A stretch of 15,209 nt of DNA from Deltaproteobacteria bacterium (GCA_023381945.1 JAMCQY010000326.1:1-15209), one strand, 5' to 3'; positions 6,921-14,993 are shown, counted from the first letter of the stretch. Made by a program: numbers and translations. Notes: generated by a model from the sequence alone, not told the origin.

Positions 6921-8045
6921 CTATTTCGGGCCGCTCTTTTCCTCTGATTTTTTCGACGTAACTGCTGCCTCGGGCCATTCATTGAAAGCCTTTTGTGTGG
7001 TCTCCAGAATGTCATTTTCTAACGGCGCACCTAAATCGGCATCGCTCACTATTCCCTTGTACCTTTTCTCTAATTCCTTTGTTAGGTCTTTACTTCTGAA
7101 GATCCTAATCGCCGTTCTGACATAAATCGTTGCCAGCTCAACAGCAAAGCCAAAAAAATCCAGATAGTTTTTATCGCCAATCAACGCTTTATAGGCTTCT
7201 TTTTTTTCCTTAGTGGCGTCCGGGGAAGGCTTAAGCTCGATAAACAGGTTGAATTTATCCTGGTCCGATATATTTTCCAGAGCTTGTTTATAGGGGCCAT
7301 ACAGACCGAACGGGCCAATACCGTTTACGAATTTCAAGACATTGAGCGTCCCGTCAATCCAATCATCGATATCATCCTCGGTAGGGGTTACAAAATATGT
7401 TTCCAGCAAGGCCCTCTGGATCAAATACTTGAAACGCAGGAAGGATGAATCATCACCTGGGTCAGCATCCCGGTCCCGTTTAACATCACACCACGAGTCA
7501 AACTTCTCCTCGCGGAAATCTCCCGTTTGGCTTAGAAGGAGATTTTGGCTGAATAAATACACATCCTGGGCGGCCTCCGCCTCTCTATGGGTGGTCCTGG
7601 CCGCATTGGTTTTATAGTAAGGACCGGCGATCAAATTGATTACCGGGTGAATCATTTGGTCCGCCGCCATATGGGTGAGGTAACCACAGATGAAAGCAAA
7701 TTTCTTATGATCCTCAATTTCCCAAGGTTCGTTATCAAAAGGCCTATCCTCAAACATGGTTTTGAGCATTTCTAAAGGAAATTTATTCGGCTTGAGCGAG
7801 TGCGTCTGATAAGACCATTGGTCAACTCCCGCAGGCTTGTCCGGACGATCGCGGTAAGCCCTATAGCCGGCTATAACCAGGTTGATGCCTTTGTAGTACG
7901 GTAAATCAGGGCCCAGGGCACCAAGTTCCATAAAGGTTGAATGTTTAACTAACACGTCGTTCACGAAATCTTTCAGGGCGGCATTGGCTTGCAGTTCCAC
8001 TCTTACCCTTTTTGCGAGTAACATGTGAGCTATGCTGGCGGGCAT
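6921..8045 (-). CDS. Zinc-dependent phospholipase C-fold protein
   Basis: A 374-residue protein with the features of the zinc-dependent phospholipase C / S1-P1 nuclease-like family (Pfam PF00882 type). It has an N-terminal PxxxAH start (H7), an LGALGPDLPYY block (D47), H82, the core GYLTHMAADQMIHP segment (H125, D129, H133) and a THREAE segment (H153, E155). These His/Asp/Glu residues are in the expected order to bind a zinc cluster. Secreted phospholipases of this fold carry signal peptides, but none is seen here, so the protein is probably cytoplasmic, like the many uncharacterised family members in anaerobes. The true substrate may be phospholipid, nucleic acid or something else. The Shine-Dalgarno AGGGAG (8052-8057) precedes the ATG. 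The stop is 48 nt before the GRE start on the same strand, so it is probably the first gene of a PLC-GRE-activase operon. Confidence 0.82.
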   Translation of the reverse strand: MPASIAHMLLAKRVRVELQANAALKDFVNDVLVKHSTFMELGALGPDLPYYKGINLVIAGYRAYRDRPDKPAGVDQWSYQTHSLKPNKFPLEMLKTMFEDRPFDNEPWEIEDHKKFAFICGYLTHMAADQMIHPVINLIAGPYYKTNAARTTHREAEAAQDVYLFSQNLLLSQTGDFREEKFDSWCDVKRDRDADPGDDSSFLRFKYLIQRALLETYFVTPTEDDIDDWIDGTLNVLKFVNGIGPFGLYGPYKQALENISDQDKFNLFIELKPSPDATKEKKEAYKALIGDKNYLDFFGFAVELATIYVRTAIRIFRSKDLTKELEKRYKGIVSDADLGAPLENDILETTQKAFNEWPEAAVTSKKSEEKSGPK

Positions 8046-8125
8046 GATTGGCTCCCTACTGGATTCAGATCTGGCTAAAAAGTCAAAGTCTTTTCAAAAA
8101 GTTCAGAAGATTCGCCATCATAAGT

Positions 8126-9493
8126 TCATTCTTTCCCGAACCGGCCAAAGGCTGTCATCGCCGGCTGATTTATTATTTGGCCACCCAGATCGGCTTGTTT
8201 CAGCCAGTTAAAATAATTTTCGTAGTGGTCCCGTAATCGATGGTTCACCCGCCGCAACGCCAAATTAACATGCAGATAAGCAGAGGCGACTGCCAGGCCA
8301 GCGGGATACCGGCGCGCGATCCCCCAAAGACTAAAGACCGCTTCCCGAAACTTGAGGTAGCCCTCCGCCAGCTCTGCCAGGCTCATGCGCTTCGGCAGAA
8401 AAACCGGGGTGCCGTGATCATAGAAAGCCCAATTTCGATGGAGCAGTCGTTCCTCCGCCACCAGGCGGTCGTGGAGGGGGGTGCCCGGATATGGGGTCAA
8501 AATATAGGCGCCCACCGAAGTGACCTTGTTTTGCATGATAAAGTCCAGGGTCCGGCGGAAAATGCTTTTATCATGCTCGTCCAAGCCGAAAATAAAGGAG
8601 CCGTGCAAAAACACTTGGGCCGCCCGGCATTTCCGGATGGCCTCGCGGTAAGCCGTCAGGGAAACCGCTTTCCTCAGGCGTTGGCGCCCCTCGTCTTCGA
8701 TAGTTTCAAAGCCGACACAAACTCCTTTAAGACCTGCGGCCACTGCTGCTTCAAATAAAGTATCATCCAGGAGAAACCTGGCCGTGACCTGTCCAATGAA
8801 GTTCACTTTCAGCTTTCTCAGCCCCTCGAACAGCTCCAGGGTATAGCTGCGGTTGGTTGTCAGGTTGTCGTCCAGGAAGGCGATATAATAGCTGCGGCTG
8901 CGCTTCACCTGTTCGAGAACCTGCGCCACCGGCACCTTGCGCACCCGGCTCCCGTAAATCCGGGGCACCGAGCAAAATTCACAGCGGTTCGGGCAGCCCC
9001 GGCCGGAGATAACCGGCGAGGCCGTGGGAATCAGCGACTTTTTGCCATTTTGGTTGTAATCCACCAGGGGCACCTGGATCGTCTCCGGCAGGTGGTTGTA
9101 ATAGATCGGCCTAAGCTGGCCTCGCGCCGCGTCCGTAAGGATTTGCGGCCAGACACCCTCGGCCTCCCCGACCACTATGGCATCGGCATGACGGCTGGCT
9201 TCTTCCGGCAGCACCGAAGGGTGGATGCCCCCCAGGACCACCTTGGCCCCCTGCGCTCTGAACTCCTTGGCCAGGGCGTAAGCCCTGGAAGCCGTGGCCG
9301 TCATCACGGTGATCCCAACCAAGTCCCACTTTCCCCCCTGGGGAAGGGGGGCTGAATCTTCCTCCACGGTCGTTACTTGATGGCCGTTGCCGCTCAGGGC
9401 CTCCAAGATCAGCAGGGACATCTGCGGGATGAGTATCCAACCTGGAATGGCTTCGGGATATTCCGAACGGGGAGCGATCAGCAGGATGCGCAT
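8126..9493 (-). CDS. B12-binding-domain radical SAM protein
   Basis: A 455-residue protein in two parts: an N-terminal Rossmann-like cobalamin-binding fold (about 1-135, containing LVGITVMTATA and VVLGGIHPSVLPEEA), then a radical SAM/Elp3 domain with the cluster motif CPNRCEFC (C167, C171, C174). The B12 domain has no DxHxxG, which is normal for this class. The C-terminal 100 residues resemble the tail found in HpnJ/HpnR-like and Mg-protoporphyrin cyclase-like members. Enzymes of this class methylate or rearrange unreactive carbons, often in lipids or cofactors; the substrate here cannot be told. A TTG start at 9505 is possible, but ATG at 9493 is chosen because GGAG (9500-9503) sits 6 nt before it and the family starts at MRILLI. 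It is 80 nt upstream of the phospholipase-like gene on the same strand, so co-transcription is possible. Confidence 0.92.
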   Translation of the reverse strand: MRILLIAPRSEYPEAIPGWILIPQMSLLILEALSGNGHQVTTVEEDSAPLPQGGKWDLVGITVMTATASRAYALAKEFRAQGAKVVLGGIHPSVLPEEASRHADAIVVGEAEGVWPQILTDAARGQLRPIYYNHLPETIQVPLVDYNQNGKKSLIPTASPVISGRGCPNRCEFCSVPRIYGSRVRKVPVAQVLEQVKRSRSYYIAFLDDNLTTNRSYTLELFEGLRKLKVNFIGQVTARFLLDDTLFEAAVAAGLKGVCVGFETIEDEGRQRLRKAVSLTAYREAIRKCRAAQVFLHGSFIFGLDEHDKSIFRRTLDFIMQNKVTSVGAYILTPYPGTPLHDRLVAEERLLHRNWAFYDHGTPVFLPKRMSLAELAEGYLKFREAVFSLWGIARRYPAGLAVASAYLHVNLALRRVNHRLRDHYENYFNWLKQADLGGQIINQPAMTAFGRFGKE

Positions 9494-9499
9494 GAGGAT

Positions 9500-9503
9500 C
9501 TCC
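9500..9503 (-). promoter_or_regulatory. Ribosome binding site deciding the radical SAM start
   Basis: On the - strand the bases read GGAG, 6 nt before ATG at 9493. The alternative TTG start at 9505 would put this site inside the coding sequence, so the ATG is preferred. Confidence 0.6.
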
Positions 9504-9630
9504 AACTGCTTGGGTTAGTAACCATTAACCAGCCAGAATAAGCGCCGCTTTACTTCTTGTTCCCTCCAAAAACAAACTTCTCAAAATGGTTTGACCAGAA
9601 AACCAAGGTGTTGGCCCCGCGCCTATTATT

Positions 9631-9760
9631 GTGTCCCAGAAGGTCTTTTCAAAATTTTACAGGGTTTCCTGTAGGGGCGGACCCATGTGTCCGCCCCTAA
9701 TTGAGGGCGCACACGCGGGTGCGCCCCTACAAAACCTTTTGAAAGATATTCTCGGGACAC
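9631..9760. repeat. Nested palindromic MITE/REP-like element
   Basis: A 130-bp imperfect palindrome. Terminal inverted repeats of about 24 bp lie at 9631-9654 and 9737-9760; both read GTGTCCC from the outer end inward, followed by a similar stretch ending CAAAA. Inside are two tandem hairpins: GGGGCGGAC with GTCCGCCCC (about 9674-9697) and GGGCGCAC with GTGCGCCC (about 9705-9726). Sequences of the GTAGGGGCGGxCC type are common as dispersed non-coding repeats in many bacteria. No transposase is present, and no clear target-site duplication was found. It starts 4 bp past the stop of the cyclase gene and may also act as a transcription stop or mRNA 3' stabiliser. Confidence 0.8.
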
Positions 9761-9764
9761 GACA

Positions 9765-12700
9765 CTAACTAACCGTTGCCAGAGCCTCCCGGGCTTGCTG
9801 GCTATAGGTTCCCGCGGTGCAGCGTTCCAGGATCTGCAGCGCTTCGGCGAAGCATTCCCGGGCCGAAGTCCTCTCCCCGTTTAACCGGTGCAGCCGCCCC
9901 AGATTGAGCAAAGCCTGGCCTTGCACAAAGCCTTGGGACCCCACCTCCCGGCCCACCTGGATAACCTTGTTCAAGTAAACCTCGGCGCGGCGTCGAGACC
10001 AAGGCAGTTTGCTAATAATAAACCCCAGGTTTTTCAGGATACCGGTGAAATTCAGAGCTTGGGCCCGGATGGCAATCCTGAAATAAATCTCGGCCAACGC
10101 GGTTTCCATGACGTAAAGGGAGAAGAATCGTCCATTTTCTGCAAATATCCGCAAGTCTTTTTCCAGGGTTTTTATTCCCCGGGAAAGCTGGCCATGGGCA
10201 ACCAATACGGCCCCGCGTAATACCTGGGCGGCAGTTACAATGTAGCCGATGCCCAGATTCTGGCAGTAGGGCAGAATCTCCGCGATAAGAACCTCAGCTT
10301 CCTCTATCTGGCCGTTGATCAGATAATTCATGCACAGGAACAGCTTGGGCCATTCGGAAAATAATGGGTCATTTAATGATTCAATGGCCTTTTTGCAGCA
10401 TTCGATCGCCTGGATAAAATCACCTTGCGTGTAGTGGCCGTAGCCGGTGACGATATGACCCACAACGATACTGCGCAGGTTGGAGCGGATTTCTCCATAT
10501 TCCAGCAGCTTATTGCCGATTTCGAAACATTTTTGGCTGTTGCCTTTGAACAGATAAATCATTCCCAGGCCGCCGAGGGATAGAAAAAAGGTTATGGGCT
10601 CCAAGGTGTATGCTCTGGCTATCTCCTCCGCCTCGATCCCATATTGAATCCCCTGGTCCAGAAGTTTTAACTCGGCGCAAGTCCAGGTTAGATTGGCATA
10701 AGCCAAGCCAATTATCGGATAATTTTTGATTTCCTTCCCAAGTTTTAAGGCCTTGCTGGAATATTCATGAGAATCGCGCGTCTTGCCGGTGCCGAACAAG
10801 GCAAAGCCCAGCCAGCCGTAATAGGTCCCCAAGCGGGCTTTGTCCTTGATGGATTCGGCCAATTCCAAATGATTAAGCAGCAGCGCGGTGAATCCTTTAA
10901 AATCGACGCGGTAATGAAAGACCTCGGCCCATTCGTTCAGAAGGTCCACCAGGCGCTTTTTTTCTTTCACCGACTTCCCGGTGATTTTGCCTAAAATTTC
11001 GAAAGCTTCCTGGTAGTAATGATGGGATTCCTGCACCGCATACTTTTCCAGACTTTTCCTGCCCGCCTTGATCAGATAATCGACTGCTTTTTGAGAGACT
11101 TCACTCTGCTTGAAATGGAAAGAGAGGGTCTCAAAGATTTCGGAAAGGCGGTCCTGGAAAACCTCCTCCATCGCCAGGCCGATGCGCTGGTGGATGGACT
11201 GCCGGTCCTTTTTTAGCAGGCTGTTATAAACCACTTCCTGGATCAAGGCATGTTTAAAATAATAGTCTTGTTCCGATTGGGTGGGTGGACGAATCAGATC
11301 CAAACGTTCCAGTTCGGCTAAAGATTGGTCCAAGACTTCAGGATGTTCGCTGACTCTCTTGAGAATTTCGTAAGTGACCCTTCTCCCCATAACCGAGGCT
11401 TCCTGAAGCAGGTTTCTGGCCGGCCCCTCCAAACGGTCTATCCTGCCGGAAATGACTGCGTGGATGGTCGGCGGAATATCGGAATCAACGATGTCCCGGG
11501 CGAGTTGCCATTGGCCACGGCGTCGCAGCAGCGTTCCCGATTCGATCAGGGAATTGAGCATTTCCTCCAGGTAAAAAGGATTACCGCCTACTCTCTCTTG
11601 AATATATCCTCGCAGCTCCTCCGGAATCGCCTCGGTCTTCAGGATGGACTTCACCATCCGGTGGGTATCTGCCAGAGAAAGGTCATGCAGCCGGATCTCC
11701 TGATAGGATTCCCCCAGCAGCTTGAGGTCCTCCCGGCTAAACACCTTCATCGGCGGGCGGTAAGTGCACAGAGTAATGGCCGGGGCTCTTTCCTGCATGT
11801 GGATGGAGCGCAGCAGCTCCAGGAAGGTGGCATCGGCCCAGTGCAGGTCTTCCAGGACGATCACGGTGGGGGCTTTTTGAGCCTGGGCCCGCAGAATTGC
11901 CTGGACGGCCCGATGCAGGCGGGACTTCCAAAACTCCGGGCTAACCCTCGTGGCCTCGGGATAATTGAGCGACAAGAGACTGCCAAGATACGGGGTCACG
12001 TCTTCCCGGGGACCGACCAGTTCATGTAAGCGGGCCTCGAGCTTTTGCGCCACTTTTTCCGGAGTATCGCTTTCCTCTACCCCCAGTTCCCGGTTGATGA
12101 GATTGATCAGGGGGTAGTAGGAGAAATTCTGAGTATAGTTATAGGCGTGTCCTTCGATCCAGTTGACCGTGCTGAGGTCCAGGCTGGCCTTAAATTCCTC
12201 CAGGAGCCTGCTCTTGCCGGTCCCAGCCTCGCCGCAAATGGCGATAAATGAGCCCGACCCTTCCGAAAGCCGGTCCACCGCCTTGGCCAGAACAGCCATT
12301 TCCTCCCGGCGCCCGATCAATTCCGTCCGCTGACTGAAGACCCGGTGGGTCTTTTTAGGCAACTCCTGCGGCGCCAGGAACCGGTAAACCTGTATCGGTT
12401 TGGTTTTTCCTTTTACCCGGACCGGCTCTAATGGTTCGAAGGAAAAAAAGCCGTTCGCCTGGACAAAAGTTGTTTGGCCCACCAGGGTTTCGCCCGCTTT
12501 GGCCAGGGTGCACAACCGGGAGGCGACATTGATGGTGTCCCCGGCAATGTGCTGGGTCAGGTGTTGGAAGTCGGCCTGTCCGGTTACCACCAGCCCGCTA
12601 TTGATGCCGATATGCACCGCCAGGGGCTGTCCCACAGCCTCTTGGACCTTATGGCTTATCTCCCCCACTACACGATGAATCTCTATGGACGCCCTTACAG

Positions 12701-13112
12701 CTCGCACCGGGTCATCTTCATGGGCCCGGGGGTAGCCAAACAGGGCCATTATCTGGTCCCCGGCAAATTTCTCCACGGAACCTTCGTATTTGATAACCAC
12801 CTGGGCCATGTCCCCGATGAGCGGCCCCACAATATCCTTTAATTCCTCCGGGTCCAGGCGCTCGCTGAGGGTGGTATAGCCGGAAAGGTCGACGAACAGG
12901 GCGGTGACCTGCTTGCGCTCGCAGGGAATCTCTTCTGGGGATTTGGGAGGGCTTTCCTTCTGCTTGAGTTCCAGGCCGCATTCGGCACAGAACCGGTCGC
13001 TTATGAGGACCGCGGCGCCGCAGTCAGGGCAGGCTATTCCCAGCCTGGCCCCGCAGGTCCGGCAAAACTTTTGACTCTCCTCATTGATGCTTTGACAATT
13101 GGGACATTTCAT
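9765..13112 (-). CDS. Zinc-ribbon / class III adenylate cyclase / AAA ATPase / TPR regulator
   Basis: A 1115-residue multidomain signalling protein. Residues 1-46 hold two zinc ribbons (C3, C6, C17, C20 and C28, C31, C42, C45). Residues about 65-250 are a class III nucleotide cyclase domain. It has metal-binding D75 (FVDLSGYT) and D119 (FAGDQ), K115 near the adenine-selecting position, and the transition-state residues N195 and R199 in INVASRL. A working cyclase making cAMP is therefore plausible. Residues about 260-560 form an AAA/STAND-type ATPase with Walker A GEAGTGKS (294-301) and Walker B-like VIVLEDLHWAD (417-427). Residues about 690-1110 are helical TPR-like repeats, probably the ligand- or partner-sensing part. 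There is no membrane segment, so it should be cytosolic. The start ATG has a modest AAGG (13120-13123). It is apparently monocistronic: 640 bp of non-coding DNA lies upstream and the palindromic element downstream. Such proteins are frequent in deltaproteobacteria; their stimuli are generally unknown. Confidence 0.93.
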   Translation of the reverse strand: MKCPNCQSINEESQKFCRTCGARLGIACPDCGAAVLISDRFCAECGLELKQKESPPKSPEEIPCERKQVTALFVDLSGYTTLSERLDPEELKDIVGPLIGDMAQVVIKYEGSVEKFAGDQIMALFGYPRAHEDDPVRAVRASIEIHRVVGEISHKVQEAVGQPLAVHIGINSGLVVTGQADFQHLTQHIAGDTINVASRLCTLAKAGETLVGQTTFVQANGFFSFEPLEPVRVKGKTKPIQVYRFLAPQELPKKTHRVFSQRTELIGRREEMAVLAKAVDRLSEGSGSFIAICGEAGTGKSRLLEEFKASLDLSTVNWIEGHAYNYTQNFSYYPLINLINRELGVEESDTPEKVAQKLEARLHELVGPREDVTPYLGSLLSLNYPEATRVSPEFWKSRLHRAVQAILRAQAQKAPTVIVLEDLHWADATFLELLRSIHMQERAPAITLCTYRPPMKVFSREDLKLLGESYQEIRLHDLSLADTHRMVKSILKTEAIPEELRGYIQERVGGNPFYLEEMLNSLIESGTLLRRRGQWQLARDIVDSDIPPTIHAVISGRIDRLEGPARNLLQEASVMGRRVTYEILKRVSEHPEVLDQSLAELERLDLIRPPTQSEQDYYFKHALIQEVVYNSLLKKDRQSIHQRIGLAMEEVFQDRLSEIFETLSFHFKQSEVSQKAVDYLIKAGRKSLEKYAVQESHHYYQEAFEILGKITGKSVKEKKRLVDLLNEWAEVFHYRVDFKGFTALLLNHLELAESIKDKARLGTYYGWLGFALFGTGKTRDSHEYSSKALKLGKEIKNYPIIGLAYANLTWTCAELKLLDQGIQYGIEAEEIARAYTLEPITFFLSLGGLGMIYLFKGNSQKCFEIGNKLLEYGEIRSNLRSIVVGHIVTGYGHYTQGDFIQAIECCKKAIESLNDPLFSEWPKLFLCMNYLINGQIEEAEVLIAEILPYCQNLGIGYIVTAAQVLRGAVLVAHGQLSRGIKTLEKDLRIFAENGRFFSLYVMETALAEIYFRIAIRAQALNFTGILKNLGFIISKLPWSRRRAEVYLNKVIQVGREVGSQGFVQGQALLNLGRLHRLNGERTSARECFAEALQILERCTAGTYSQQAREALATVS

Positions 13113-13433
13113 CGGCTTGCCTTAACTTAGGGCCTGCGATACAGGTAAGGCCAACAAGCTGAAACTCGCCCCGGTGATCGGCGTGATTTTGTGAGACCAC
13201 CCAACCCATTTTTTGACCCCTGGGCCGGGAAAGAAACAAGGTTAGAAAATCAGCTAGAAATGATGGTACAAGATTAAAAATATTATAAGCATAGGACCTA
13301 TCAATGTAAATAAATAAAGTTATTTGTCTTATTCTTTATCCTGCACCAGTCTAAAATCTTCCTCATCTCATGGTGAATCTTCTGCCGCGAGCGTCTATAT
13401 TTTACCAAATTTTCTTTACATATCTTCATAAAT

Positions 13434-13449
13434 TATCTTTACAAAGATA
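13434..13449. promoter_or_regulatory. Perfect inverted repeat, candidate operator
   Basis: TATCTTT-AC-AAAGATA, a perfect 7-bp inverted repeat with a 2-bp centre, the right size for a dimeric helix-turn-helix regulator. It overlaps the -35 of the candidate promoter at 13438-13467. A second CTTTACA copy occurs at 13414-13420. Confidence 0.4.
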
Positions 13450-13467
13450 TCTCATTATAGATATAAG
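13438..13467 (+). promoter_or_regulatory. Candidate promoter for the FadL-like gene
   Basis: TTTACA (13438-13443), 18-bp spacer, TATAAG (13462-13467). Transcription from here would give a leader of about 280 nt before the FadL ATG. Because the region is AT-rich, chance matches are likely, so this is tentative. Confidence 0.35.
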
Positions 13468-13649
13468 GGAAAAAATAACCTGCCGCCGGGCGCATCTGCC
13501 CCGGGCTGGATTTAGGTGCTGACGGACAGGCACTCATTTTCACCTTATTACCTGCGGTGATTTCGGGCTGGCCGCGGCATCAAGGGGTCCGCGGCGGAGG
13601 ATTCGATCCCTTTCCTCTCCATCGGAACGACACCGCTGGACGCGGTCGA

Positions 13650-13682
13650 AGTAAAGATCAAGTAATTTTTTCGATTTTTACT
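13650..13682. other. AT-rich hairpin upstream of the FadL-like gene
   Basis: AGTAAAGATC (13650-13659) pairs with GATTTTTACT (13673-13682) over 10 bp with one G-T wobble and a 13-nt loop rich in T. It lies directly at the end of the 34-codon open tail (stop 13663-13665). It could be a degenerate terminator or leader structure; no function can be shown. Confidence 0.35.
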
Positions 13683-13742
13683 CTCATCGGGAGTTATGGC
13701 CACCAGCAAGGAGGCTTGTTGATCTAAAATTCCGATGTTCCC

Positions 13743-13749
13743 AGGGAGG
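13743..13749 (+). promoter_or_regulatory. Ribosome binding site deciding the FadL start
   Basis: AGGGAGG with 6 nt to ATG at 13756. An in-frame ATG at 13735 would overlap this site and would add seven residues ahead of a well-formed signal peptide, so it is rejected as the start. Confidence 0.8.
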
Positions 13750-13755
13750 CAAAAC

Positions 13756-14985
13756 ATGTGGGGCAAGGGACGGTGGTTGACCGTGGCTGCGGTGTGGGGC
13801 TGGATGGTTATGGCCCCAGGCTATGTTCTGGGGTCTTCCGGCTTCGCCCTGAATGAGGTCGGCGCTCGCAGCAGCGCCCTGGGAGGGGCGGTGATAGCCC
13901 GGGCGGATGACCTCTCCGCCATTTTCTATAATCCCGCCGGGCTTCCTCAACTTCCGGGCTTCCAGGTAATGGCCGGTTTCTCGACCTATTTCCCGCATGC
14001 TGAAATCTTCACTAATCTTGGCCCTGCCGGCGTCAATGGCACCACCGCGGATAGCGGCACCTGGTATATACCCCACCTCTTTGCTGCCTACCAGTGCAAT
14101 GACCGCTTATGGCTGGGGCTGGGTTTTATTTCGCCCTACGGCTTAGGAATCAAATATCCCGGCACCTGGGCCGGTAACATTAATGTCATCCAAGCCAATC
14201 TGCAAACTTTGAATATCAATCCCACCGCGGCGGTAAAAATCACTGATTATCTTTCCGCGGGTGCCGGGTTGGACATCATGTATTTTAACTTCAACATGAA
14301 ACGGATCTTGCCCCTGCCGCTCATCGGTCCGCAAACCCTCAATCTGGGTGGGCATAGCTGGGGAGTCGGGTTTAATCTGGGGCTGCAGGTGAAACCAACC
14401 GATTATCTCTCTTTAGGCGTCTCCTACCGCAGTCAGGTAAAACAGCAAATTACTGCGCCCTCGCACTTCCAGCCTTTCAATGCCCTGGACAGCAACGCCA
14501 GCAGCAGCGTCATTCTGCCTGACACCATTTTTACCGGAATTATGGTTCGACCCCTGAAGAACTTGTCCCTGGAAGGAGGCGTGGTCTATACCCGCTGGTC
14601 CTTATTTAGAAATCTTGACATCAAATTTGACAATTTCCTGGGCACCTTATCCGAACATAAAGACTGGCATGACACCTGGAGGGGCCAGTTCGGGGTGGAA
14701 TATCGGGCTTTATCGTGGCTGGATCTGAGGGCTGGCTATGCCATAGACGAAGAACCCATGCCCGATAAATCCGCCGATTATCTGGTGCCCACCACCAGCC
14801 TCCGCCAGCCTTACCGCTGCGGCACCGGCTTTCGCTGGCAGGCCATGACGCTGGATCTGGCTTATTATCTGGTGTATATGCCTTCCCGCACCGTCAACAA
14901 CTCTCAAGCCCTCGGAGTTTTGCCCACATCCTTTGAGGGCCGGGTGTCGCATGCGCTGGTCTTAAGTATGGGTTATAAATTTTAA
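13756..14985 (+). CDS. FadL/OmpP1/TodX-family outer-membrane transporter
   Basis: A 409-residue outer-membrane beta-barrel of the family that moves long-chain fatty acids, toluene and other hydrophobic compounds across the outer membrane. Residues 1-26 are a signal peptide (basic MWGKGR, hydrophobic core, cleavage probably after VLG or a few residues later). The mature N-terminus carries the family hallmark GFALNEVGARSSALGGA followed by ADDLSAIFYNPAGL (NPAG at 59-62), which forms the plug/hatch region. Repeated amphipathic strands follow, and the protein ends MGYKF with C-terminal Phe, the usual signal for barrel insertion by BamA. Length is normal (about 400-450). The cargo cannot be told from sequence. 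It stands alone, with a nested terminator downstream. A functional link to the lipid-themed genes further left is possible, but they lie on the other strand and are separated by the cyclase gene. Confidence 0.94.
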   Translation: MWGKGRWLTVAAVWGWMVMAPGYVLGSSGFALNEVGARSSALGGAVIARADDLSAIFYNPAGLPQLPGFQVMAGFSTYFPHAEIFTNLGPAGVNGTTADSGTWYIPHLFAAYQCNDRLWLGLGFISPYGLGIKYPGTWAGNINVIQANLQTLNINPTAAVKITDYLSAGAGLDIMYFNFNMKRILPLPLIGPQTLNLGGHSWGVGFNLGLQVKPTDYLSLGVSYRSQVKQQITAPSHFQPFNALDSNASSSVILPDTIFTGIMVRPLKNLSLEGGVVYTRWSLFRNLDIKFDNFLGTLSEHKDWHDTWRGQFGVEYRALSWLDLRAGYAIDEEPMPDKSADYLVPTTSLRQPYRCGTGFRWQAMTLDLAYYLVYMPSRTVNNSQALGVLPTSFEGRVSHALVLSMGYKF

Positions 14986-14993
14986 CGCCACGC

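Larger units (their letters stand above)
13113..13755. other. Long divergent intergenic region, AT-rich in the middle
   Basis: About 640 bp between divergently transcribed genes, so it must carry the promoters of both the cyclase gene (-) and the FadL gene (+). The middle (about 13220-13470) is clearly more AT-rich than the rest of the window. The right part (13480-13680) is again GC-rich in patches and contains a 34-codon open tail without a start and two hairpins. No tRNA or complete gene was recognised. Confidence 0.6.

Noticed and set aside
9493..9505. TTG start giving four extra residues on the radical SAM protein
   Set aside because: The Shine-Dalgarno GGAG lies between the TTG and the ATG at 9493, and homologous proteins begin at MRILLI.
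11325..12029. 234-codon open frame on the + strand opposite the cyclase gene
   Set aside because: It lies entirely antisense to well-supported coding sequence with intact ATPase motifs, has no recognisable domain, and fits a shadow frame of GC-rich DNA.
13591..13620. GGAGG-ATTCGAT-CCC stretch resembling the T-arm and acceptor of a tRNA-Ser
   Set aside because: The T-stem does not pair over five bases, no D-arm, anticodon arm or 5' acceptor is found upstream, and there is no CCA end.
13735..13755. Upstream ATG adding seven residues to the FadL-like protein
   Set aside because: It overlaps the strong Shine-Dalgarno that serves ATG 13756 and would disturb the signal peptide N-region.
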